A DNA stretch of 22,780 nucleotides from an uncultured Acidimicrobiaceae bacterium (GTDB lineage Bacteria > Actinomycetota > Acidimicrobiia > Acidimicrobiales > RAAP-2), in assembly GCA_937894805.1 (NCBI GenBank), contig CALAYR010000030.1, positions 1 to 22,780 of the forward strand. Direction: 5' to 3'. Of this stretch, positions 7,120 through 13,152 are shown one piece after another. Position numbers and translations under genes: made by a program. Under the pieces are notes generated by a model, which was not told the origin of the DNA, did not search any database, and saw only the letters and a program-made list of their open reading frames with translations. Each line of letters starts with the position of its first letter. The first letter of the stretch is position 1.

Positions 7120-8400
7120 CTAACTCTTGTTTCGCAGAGCGTGGAGGGCCTGGCGATTTAGAAGGACTGCTTTAGTCTCGTGGTCCGATATTTCACTCAT
7201 ACCGTTCGGATGTCCGGGGTGCTCACTATCAATTACCGCGAGCAGCCCCAGACGACGAGCCCGACGGGCAGTGCGACGCACGGTTTGCTCCGATGCCGAT
7301 GCCGATGCCGATGCCGAGGTGTGAGGTTGGATCGCAACCAACCGGAGTCCGCGTAGTCGCATAAATGCCAGTACACAAATATTTGGATGCTTGATGCTTG
7401 TGGCTGGGTTGCCGACCTTTTCGAGCTCTTCTAGTAATCGTTGAGCACTGCTGGCTTCGTAACCCACCAGGCCCACGCGAGCTCCTCGTGGAAGTAACCC
7501 TGTCAAGAGTTCGTACATGAACGCGATGGCTTGAACGCTGTGGTCGCGTGCCACGAGATCGAGTCGTGACGCCTTTCGATTCTTGAAAATCCACAGCAGC
7601 GCGATTACGGCCCAGGGGATGAGTGGCTCGGGAGTCAAAAGTGCCAGCGTGGCAATCACGGTGGCCAGGGAGTACCCAGTCAGCACGCACCAACCAAGCA
7701 GCATGGGGTGGCGGCGGAGATACGCGATGCGAGCACCTGACCGGAAACGAAAGTTTCGTCCCGCGCCACGACCCCAGCGCCATGACCTGCGGGTGCTGAT
7801 TGCACTCTCGCCCCAGGGCATCACCATCCGTGCATCATTAACAACGATGCACGGCGTGCCGGCTGCGGTGCTTCGTTGCTGGAAGTCAATATCCGAACCG
7901 TAATTGAAGCGCTCGTCGAATCCATCAATTCCGTCAAACGTTGATCGAGTAAACGCAACGTTGGCCGTCGGCGCCGAATCTGGAACTGTGCCGGTCGGGG
8001 AGTCGTTAAACGTTCCAAAGGGGCTGACACCCTTTGGTTCTATCGGCCCGCAGATGTATTGATATCCCCCGGTTGATAAGGCGTCAACACAGGCTTGCAG
8101 CCAGTTGGGAGTCGGCAGGCCGCCGGCGTCACAGAAGGCAACGATGTCCGTGTCAGCAATCCGAACGCCGACGTTGCGCTGATGAGGTATGGAGGATGAT
8201 CGCCAAAAGGGCTTCTCGTAGTCCACCCACTCCACCCAGGGATTGGCACTGCGAATGTGGTCCAGGCGTTTTTCTGAGGCGTCAATCACAATGCACTTAG
8301 CATCGAGCGCCTCGCACTGAGGCTTGAGCAAAGCGAGAGAGTCGCTTATTGCTGGCTCGTCCTTGACGAGGAGCACGACGGCGACTGTGGGCGCTGTCAT
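7120..8400 (-). CDS. Family-2 glycosyltransferase with membrane segment and extra C-terminal domain
   Basis: A 426-residue membrane-linked sugar transferase. The N-terminal GT-A part shows VAVVLLVKDEPAISDS, a donor-binding segment ending in AFCDAGGLPTPNW (D91 in the DxD position, here as the variant CDAGG), and GFDERFNYGSDIDFQQR (D170, D172) as the acceptor/catalytic region. Residues 234-272 contain one or two membrane helices. Residues 300-426 form a further domain that begins RVGLVGYEASSAQRLLEELEKVG, Rossmann-like in appearance, which I cannot assign. Inside it lies an SASASASAS tract (362-370) encoded by a DNA hexamer repeat. The ATG at 8398-8400 fits the fold; no Shine-Dalgarno is evident. 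It may be expressed alone: a hairpin follows and 280 bp precede it. Confidence 0.9.
   Translation of the reverse strand: MTAPTVAVVLLVKDEPAISDSLALLKPQCEALDAKCIVIDASEKRLDHIRSANPWVEWVDYEKPFWRSSSIPHQRNVGVRIADTDIVAFCDAGGLPTPNWLQACVDALSTGGYQYICGPIEPKGVSPFGTFNDSPTGTVPDSAPTANVAFTRSTFDGIDGFDERFNYGSDIDFQQRSTAAGTPCIVVNDARMVMPWGESAISTRRSWRWGRGAGRNFRFRSGARIAYLRRHPMLLGWCVLTGYSLATVIATLALLTPEPLIPWAVIALLWIFKNRKASRLDLVARDHSVQAIAFMYELLTGLLPRGARVGLVGYEASSAQRLLEELEKVGNPATSIKHPNICVLAFMRLRGLRLVAIQPHTSASASASASEQTVRRTARRARRLGLLAVIDSEHPGHPNGMSEISDHETKAVLLNRQALHALRNKS
7290..7317. repeat. Hexanucleotide microsatellite (CCGATG)x4 plus partial unit
   Basis: Four perfect CCGATG units (7290-7313) are followed by CCGA. Read on the minus strand this encodes alternating Ser-Ala, residues 362-370 of the glycosyltransferase. 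A unit of six bases means gain or loss of copies would add or remove two residues without a frameshift. Confidence 0.9.
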
Positions 8401-8680
8401 TCGTTTACTGCGCTCTGGCTAGCGAGAAGTAATTAGTCCTGCTGTTCTCAAACTGGACTCGCTGCACGCTGAACATTACGTAATCTTAGAAGCAAAGGCC
8501 TTCATCAATTAGTCCTGGCCATACGCCACGGGGGTCGTCTTTCTAAAAAAGTCCCTAATTCGCAACGCGGGTCCACTCGGTTCCGATATGAAAGTACGAT
8601 TCCTCGAGAGCGCCACCGTCGCCATTCGACGATTTGAAACTAGGGTTATTCAGTTGTTACATCCAGTGGCAATCCGTTTT
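8401..8680. other. 280-bp intergenic region upstream of tRNA, with direct repeat and palindrome
   Basis: No credible protein gene is seen. An 11-bp direct repeat AATTAGTCCTG occurs at 8431-8441 and 8507-8517, and ATTACGTAAT (8475-8484) is a perfect palindrome. TTGAAA (8634-8639), 17 bases, then TTACAT (8657-8662) is a possible promoter for the downstream tRNA. An open frame running from 8588 into the tRNA is rejected as non-coding. Confidence 0.4.
8634..8662 (+). promoter_or_regulatory. Possible promoter of the CAT tRNA
   Basis: TTGAAA matches the -35 consensus at five of six positions. A weaker -10, TTACAT, follows after 17 bases. Transcription would begin about 12 bases before the tRNA. 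The -10 match is poor, so this remains tentative. Confidence 0.3.
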
Positions 8681-8756
<76 letters not shown>

Positions 8757-8870
8757 ATCCCGTCTGCTGTGGCAAAATCGCCACCCGCCGACAAGAGTCC
8801 AGAGCTCGTAGAGGAATACCGCTGCACGTTGACTTCAAAGTGGAGTCTGGCTAGACGAAATGCAGCGTTG
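8757..8870. other. Convergent spacer with nested hairpins
   Basis: Between the tRNA and the end of the SGNH gene lie GTGGC-N6-GCCAC (8769-8784) and a larger inverted repeat CGCTGCA (8820-8826) / TGCAGCG (8861-8867), which encloses GTCT-GGCT-AGAC (8845-8856). Neither has a T tract. They may end transcription from the two sides. Confidence 0.35.
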
Positions 8871-9881
8871 TTAGAGTGCACCGATTTTTTCGCCGACGGC
8901 CCTGGAGATCCAAGTGGCGTAATAGCGATTGATGTGCACGGTGTCAAAGAAGACGAGATGGTTCGTCTTCCCATCATTCACAAAAACAGTGCACGTTTTA
9001 GTGGTGCAGAAGAGTGGTTGGACGTCAATCATTGTGATTCGACCCGCATCGTTGTAGTACTTCTCTACTGCCAATTCCGTTTGGGGGATCACTTTGTTCG
9101 GCGATAGAAGGCAGGCCTTCATCGGACGCGTGCCCACAATGCAGTCCTTGGCTTCGATTCCGACACTGCCGTAGGCATAGCGGGGTGTTGGCCCCATGAT
9201 GAAGAGGTCCGCCCCACTCGGTCGAAGTGCTTTCATCGCCTGACCCAAAGCGACTTTGAAGGGACCAGGGGCTGGGGTCTTGTCTAAGTTACGCCCCTTG
9301 GGGTAGGCGCGTCCGGCCATGAATATTGCGTCGGGGCGGTGACGAAGTGTCCACTTCACCACCGAGGCGGAGAATTTCGTGCAGTCGCGTGCCGTGATGG
9401 TGCCGTACATAATGAAGCCAGGGTCATTGGGGCTTCCCCAAGGGGCACAGCCCCGCATACCCAAAAAGACAATCCTCCAGTGATGTGACTTGCCGAGAGC
9501 GTTGAATGTCGGCAGCCACATCCCGGCGACGGAGTCACCGGTTAGGAGTACGACCTTGGCCGCGTGGATGTCACCGTACGCGCAGTCAACCGATGGATTG
9601 CGAGCTAGGCCACGAATGAAGGCGTTACTCCAGCAGCCAAGGCGATGTGGAGTCAGCGTGGAGTCATCCGGAGTAAGCCGTTGGATGGGTGGCTCAGTTG
9701 TCAGCATTCCCTGTTGGGCGGGGGCGTGCACCGAGTGTTTGATGTACTGCTCGAGTTGTGCCAGCGATGGTCCCGCTGGTGCCGCATGGGCCACTGTCAA
9801 AGAAGTGCTGCTGAATGCCAAGGTGATTGCACCAATGGTTGCCAGCATGCGCTTGCTCAGCGAGCCGAGTCGAGAACTCAT
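8871..9881 (-). CDS. Exported SGNH-type protein (like the C-terminal domain of OafA-type acyltransferases)
   Basis: A 336-residue secreted protein. Residues 1-33 are a clear signal peptide (basic start SSRLGSLSKR, hydrophobic core, AHA/AP cleavage). The mature part carries the SGNH catalytic signatures VLLTGDSVAGMWLP with nucleophile S117, and FFDTVHINRYYATW with D313 and H316. Six or more cysteines in the mature part (for example C83, C100, C145, C167, C247, C257, C292, C297) suit an oxidised extracellular fold. The pattern matches the SGNH module that is usually fused behind an acyltransferase-3 membrane domain, but here it stands alone. Its ATG overlaps the stop of the upstream glycosyltransferase (ATGA), so the two should be translated together. 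Likely role: O-acylation or deacylation of a surface glycan; substrate unknown. Confidence 0.85.
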   Translation of the reverse strand: MSSRLGSLSKRMLATIGAITLAFSSTSLTVAHAAPAGPSLAQLEQYIKHSVHAPAQQGMLTTEPPIQRLTPDDSTLTPHRLGCWSNAFIRGLARNPSVDCAYGDIHAAKVVLLTGDSVAGMWLPTFNALGKSHHWRIVFLGMRGCAPWGSPNDPGFIMYGTITARDCTKFSASVVKWTLRHRPDAIFMAGRAYPKGRNLDKTPAPGPFKVALGQAMKALRPSGADLFIMGPTPRYAYGSVGIEAKDCIVGTRPMKACLLSPNKVIPQTELAVEKYYNDAGRITMIDVQPLFCTTKTCTVFVNDGKTNHLVFFDTVHINRYYATWISRAVGEKIGAL

Positions 9882-10762
9882 TTACCGGCCCAGGCGATGG
9901 CGCCACCTTGTTGATCCAATAGTTGTGTGGCTCGAGTAACGCGGCGCATCATGATTACCCATCCAATGAGATAGGCCGGTGCAAGTAGCGATGGCCGGGT
10001 GGCAAAGCCACTTGTTGCGAGCATGCGAATTATGCGGATGATCCTCGAGCCTGTGAGCACTTCTGGGTCGAGGCGATCAGGTCGAATCTGCCCGGAACTT
10101 GCGAACCACTCTTCAAGCTCTCGGTTGCCTCGTCGTACTCGCACGAGCCGGCCGACCTCTTCATCACTGGTGCGCCGGGCCATCGTGAAAACCATCGTGC
10201 CGTCCACAATCTTGCGCTCGGCGGCCGAGTAGCACTGATCGAAAAACCCGTCATCGTTTGTGACGTTAGGGAAGGGGCCAAATCGCTGACGGGCAGCTTC
10301 GTTGGCGCCGTAGATACGGCGTCCCGCCAAATGCGTTGAGGCGTACTTAACCATCCAGGGATGGCGTGTGACTACGAAGTAGTGCGCTCGGACCAGGAAG
10401 GTGGAGTCTGAAACATCAATCGAGACCTGCGGGGCCGCGACCCGTGCTTGGGGTACATCCAGCGCCTCGATGAGTTTGCGGACAGTACCCATTTGGAAGG
10501 CGATATCGGCATCCAGGTAGAGGCGGGGGTAGTTGTTCGCGGCCGCTTGGTCGCCCGCATTAAGGGCGAGCACCTTCGACGGAACTGTCTGCTCGATGAC
10601 CGTGACGTAGTCAAATTTGCGCGCACGAGTAGCCGTGTCATCGGTACAGCCATTGGCAATCACAATGACCTGGTCGTGTGCGGAGACTTCGCTGCGAAGC
10701 TGTTCGAGAAGCGTCTCAATCTGCTGCGCTTCATTATGGGCAGGAATGATTAGCGAGGCCAC
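9878..10762 (-). CDS. Family-2 glycosyltransferase
   Basis: A 294-residue sugar transferase. The GT-A N-terminus reads SLIIPAHNEAQQIETLL, then VIVIANGCTDDTATRA, then LNAGDQAA and LYLDADIAFQ, with the metal-binding D84-A-D86. The later segment TNDDGFFDQ probably carries the catalytic acidic residue. A modest hydrophobic stretch near 264-277 may touch the membrane. The start is GTG 10760-10762, chosen because the fold begins immediately; it has no visible Shine-Dalgarno. Its TGA overlaps the ATG of the exported SGNH gene by four bases, making a two-gene operon that links sugar transfer with an extracytoplasmic SGNH activity. It diverges from the M20 gene. Donor and acceptor cannot be told. Confidence 0.92.
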   Translation of the reverse strand: MASLIIPAHNEAQQIETLLEQLRSEVSAHDQVIVIANGCTDDTATRARKFDYVTVIEQTVPSKVLALNAGDQAAANNYPRLYLDADIAFQMGTVRKLIEALDVPQARVAAPQVSIDVSDSTFLVRAHYFVVTRHPWMVKYASTHLAGRRIYGANEAARQRFGPFPNVTNDDGFFDQCYSAAERKIVDGTMVFTMARRTSDEEVGRLVRVRRGNRELEEWFASSGQIRPDRLDPEVLTGSRIIRIIRMLATSGFATRPSLLAPAYLIGWVIMMRRVTRATQLLDQQGGAIAWAGK

Positions 10763-10861
10763 GGGAGATGACTTTCAAGGAGGCGGCAAGGAGTGGCTTT
10801 CACACCCCAAACCCTAATCAGTGCTTCGGGCGAGTTCCCGACGACATGGTTCTCCGCTTCC

Positions 10862-10867
10862 TACACT
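10862..10867 (+). promoter_or_regulatory. Putative -10 element of leaderless M20 transcript
   Basis: TACACT fits TANNNT and ends seven bases before the ATG at 10875. There is no Shine-Dalgarno between them. This supports 10875 over the upstream start at 10821, which would place the -10 inside the coding region. Confidence 0.5.
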
Positions 10868-10874
10868 TGGCCCT

Positions 10875-12074
10875 ATGGATATTTTCACTGGACTTTTGGC
10901 CGACGCCGAGGAACTGCTTCCCGGCGCGATTGCGATGCGTCGTGACCTGCATCAACACCCCGAGCTCGGCAACGATCTACCGCGTACCCAAGCCAAGGTC
11001 CTCGAAGCACTCGAAGGACTCGGCCTCACGGTTACGACCGGCGAGGCTCTGAGCAGCGTCATTGCCGTACTGGAGACCGGTCGGCCCGGACCAACCGTTC
11101 TGCTTCGCGGAGACATGGACGCACTGCCAATGCCGGAAGACACGGTGGAGCCGTTCAAGAGTGTTGTCGATGGTGCGATGCACGCCTGCGGTCACGACTC
11201 TCACACCGCCATGTTGGCCTTTGCGGCCAAGTTGCTGGTCGCCCGCAAGGATGACCTCAAAGGTCGCGTGGTCTTTATGTTCCAGCCTGGTGAAGAAGGT
11301 CATGGTGGTGCCGAAATCATGATCAACGAAGGAATCCTGGATGTGGCCGGCAAGCCCGATCTTGCGGTAGCCATCCATGTCACGCCTTCTTTGCCTAACA
11401 AGATGATTGGTACCCGGGGTGGCACCATCATGGCGTCTTCGGATGAGATCACTATTGACATTGTGGGACGGGGCGGACATGCCTCACAGCCTCATGTGGC
11501 GCTCGATCCGATTCCGGTGGCCTGCGAGTTGGTCATGGCGATTCAATCGATGGTGACGCGAAAGATCAACGCCTTCGATCCCGCCGTCGTCACCATTGCA
11601 CACGTGACAGCCGGAACGACCAGCAACGTCATTCCCGAGCGAGCACAGATTCACGGCACCATCCGAACGGTTTCGGCTTTCACGCGCGAACTAGTTCGCA
11701 ACGAGTTGGAGCGCTTAACTCACGGGATTGCTGCGGCTCACGGAACGACCGCGGAGTTCAAGGTACGCCTCGGCTACCCCGTTACGGTGAACGATGCCGC
11801 CGTAGCCCAGTGGTCTCGAGATGTTGCCGCCGGCTTGCTCGGAAGTGGTTTTGCCATCGAGATGCCAACGCCAGTGATGGGAGCAGAGGACTTCAGTTAC
11901 GTCCTGGAGCAGGTGCCAGGGGCCATGCTCTTCTTGGGTGTTTGCCCTGATGGTGTGAACTTTTTTGAGGCAGCTCCCAACCACTCGAACCGGATGACTA
12001 TCAATGAGTCGGGCATGGCGGCGGGTATTGCGTTGTATGCCGGAGTGGCTCTCGCCAAGAGCCAAGAGGCTTAA
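10875..12074 (+). CDS. M20-family metallo-amidohydrolase (N-acyl amino acid/hippurate hydrolase type)
   Basis: Hydrolyses an amide bond, typically releasing an amino acid from an N-acyl or similar conjugate, in the cytoplasm with a two-metal centre. The 399 residues are normal for the M20D subgroup. Metal and catalytic motifs: RRDLHQHPELG near the start, HACGHDSHTAML with H103, C105, H107 and D108, GEEGHGGAEIM with E140 and E141, GRGGHASQPH in the dimerisation domain, and MGAEDFSYVLEQVPG near the end. I start it at ATG 10875 (MDIFTGLLAD) because family members begin about there and a TANNNT box precedes it; an in-frame start at 10821 would add 18 unlike residues. Its stop shares the tetramer TTAA with the convergent dioxygenase gene. 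The exact substrate is unknown. Confidence 0.92.
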   Translation: MDIFTGLLADAEELLPGAIAMRRDLHQHPELGNDLPRTQAKVLEALEGLGLTVTTGEALSSVIAVLETGRPGPTVLLRGDMDALPMPEDTVEPFKSVVDGAMHACGHDSHTAMLAFAAKLLVARKDDLKGRVVFMFQPGEEGHGGAEIMINEGILDVAGKPDLAVAIHVTPSLPNKMIGTRGGTIMASSDEITIDIVGRGGHASQPHVALDPIPVACELVMAIQSMVTRKINAFDPAVVTIAHVTAGTTSNVIPERAQIHGTIRTVSAFTRELVRNELERLTHGIAAAHGTTAEFKVRLGYPVTVNDAAVAQWSRDVAAGLLGSGFAIEMPTPVMGAEDFSYVLEQVPGAMLFLGVCPDGVNFFEAAPNHSNRMTINESGMAAGIALYAGVALAKSQEA

Positions 12075-12964
12075 CGAACCGCAATCAATGGATCGGTAGC
12101 CACGCGACTCTCCACGCCCGACGGTCCCACGGGGCGCGTGCCGCGCAACGTGATCCGACGCATGCGACGGTCTACGTTCTCGTAGTCATCGGTGGCGTAG
12201 TGCATAGTGGCCTGGTTGTCCCACATGAGAACATCACCGAGCTGCCAACGGTGGCGAAGCGTGAACTCCGGCTGCACCTGGTGGGCGTAGAGGAGGCGCA
12301 GTAAGTGTTCACTCTCAATTCTTGAACAGCCCACGAGGTGGGAAGTGAAGCCGGGATTCACAAAGAGATTCGGCTGACCAGTCTTGGGGTGGATCCGCAC
12401 GACGGGGTGGATGACAGGTGGTTGCTTCTTGGCGAGTTCGTAGAGGTAGTCGGCGTCGTCACGTGTGAGGGCCGAGTCGAAGGGTTCGCCCCAGTAGGCG
12501 AGTGGTGCAATTCGGTGAACGGCTTCAAGCTCTTTCACCGCGTCGCGAAGAACTGGATGCAACTTGGCGTACGCCGTTCGAGTGTCAGACCACAACGTGT
12601 CACCGGCAAATGGCGGTACGGCGTCGGCTACGAGAATTGACATCTGGGGTGGGTTCTCAATGAACGTTACGTCGGTATGCCACATCGCATTCTTGCCACC
12701 CTGGGCCGCATCAAGAATCAGCATTTCGGGATAGTCGGGGTGACCGGGCACAACGGGGTGGGCTGGCGTGGGTTCACCCATCAGGTGGGCGAGTCGCGAA
12801 TGTTCGGCGTGCGTGAGGTGCTGGCCGCGAAAGACCAACACGAGATGTTCGGCGAGGAGAGCATGAATTTCGCTGGCGTCGGTGACGTCGCGCAGGAACT
12901 GGCCCGATAGCTCGGCACCAAAGGCTCCGGTGATTGGGCTTGCAGTCCACGATGTCGACACCAT
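12071..12964 (-). CDS. tauD: TauD/TfdA-family Fe(II)/2-oxoglutarate dioxygenase, probable taurine/sulfonate dioxygenase
   Basis: Predicted to hydroxylate a sulfonate such as taurine, which then breaks down to an aldehyde and sulfite, using 2-oxoglutarate and oxygen. The 297 residues align along their length with TauD as I recall it: WHTDVTFIENPP carries iron ligands H96 and D98, MHYATDDY gives H255, and the arginine-rich RRMRRITLRG (266-275) holds the 2-oxoglutarate-binding Arg. GDTLWSDTRTAY and IHPVVRIHPKTGQPNLFVN are typical. The ATG at 12962-12964 has a strong GAGGAGG ribosome site. It diverges from the sulfite-reductase operon, which would consume its sulfite. An alkylsulfatase (AtsK-like) role in the same family is the main alternative. 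No sulfonate transporter is in the window. Confidence 0.88.
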   Translation of the reverse strand: MVSTSWTASPITGAFGAELSGQFLRDVTDASEIHALLAEHLVLVFRGQHLTHAEHSRLAHLMGEPTPAHPVVPGHPDYPEMLILDAAQGGKNAMWHTDVTFIENPPQMSILVADAVPPFAGDTLWSDTRTAYAKLHPVLRDAVKELEAVHRIAPLAYWGEPFDSALTRDDADYLYELAKKQPPVIHPVVRIHPKTGQPNLFVNPGFTSHLVGCSRIESEHLLRLLYAHQVQPEFTLRHRWQLGDVLMWDNQATMHYATDDYENVDRRMRRITLRGTRPVGPSGVESRVATDPLIAVR

Positions 12965-12980
12965 AGATCCTCCTCAAGAA

Positions 12981-13001
12981 TCCCTACGAACGTAGTAGGG
13001 A
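12981..13001 (-). promoter_or_regulatory. Hairpin in the tauD upstream region next to its ribosome site
   Basis: TCCCTAC (12981-12987) and GTAGGGA (12995-13001) can pair as a 7-bp stem with a 7-base loop. An alternative pairing, CTACG-AA-CGTAG, overlaps it. On the minus strand it lies just ahead of GAGGAGG. If transcribed it could affect translation; otherwise it may be a protein-binding site. Confidence 0.35.
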
Positions 13002-13040
13002 ATAAAAAGTCACCAACCCCAAAATTCTCAGTTGTCACGA

Positions 13041-13138
13041 AATTGCAACACACTTTGAACCCTTCAAGTGGTCTAAAAGTCCTGATAAAAGGGTGAAAGA
13101 CTGAATACCTGACTATTTCAGTAAGGTATGTTGCAATT
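13041..13138. promoter_or_regulatory. 10-bp inverted repeat pair in the tauD-cysI divergent region
   Basis: AATTGCAACA (13041-13050) is exactly the reverse complement of TGTTGCAATT (13129-13138); they lie 78 bp apart. Just inside the left copy is TTGAA-CCC-TTCAA (13055-13067). The right copy abuts the cysI ribosome site. The arrangement suggests two sites for one dimeric regulator controlling both directions. Confidence 0.4.
13105..13129 (+). promoter_or_regulatory. 25-bp imperfect palindrome resembling an IscR type-1 (Rrf2-family) operator
   Basis: Left arm ATACCTGACT (13105-13114), centre ATTTC, right arm AGTAAGGTAT (13120-13129). The arms are complementary except at one position. From memory, the E. 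coli IscR type-1 motif has left arm ATASYYGACT, centre RWWWY and right arm AGTCRRSTAT; this site fits at every position but one (A instead of C at 13123). Its right end overlaps a possible -10, TATGTT (13127-13132), so binding would repress the sulfite-reductase operon. The regulator itself is not in the window. Confidence 0.6.
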
Positions 13139-13145
13139 AAGGAGG
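13139..13145 (+). promoter_or_regulatory. Strong ribosome binding site of cysI
   Basis: AAGGAGG lies seven bases before the GTG at 13153. It fixes that GTG as the start and contrasts with the many start codons in this window that have no Shine-Dalgarno. Confidence 0.85.
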
Positions 13146-13152
13146 CTGCACC

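Noticed and set aside
10821..10874. Upstream start for the M20 gene (18 extra codons)
   Set aside because: The added residues do not fit the family, and a -10 box with leaderless spacing points to ATG 10875.
12965..13152. Possible SAM or cobalamin riboswitch ahead of the sulfur genes
   Set aside because: I found no conserved core of those classes, and the space between the probable promoter and the cysI ribosome site is too short.
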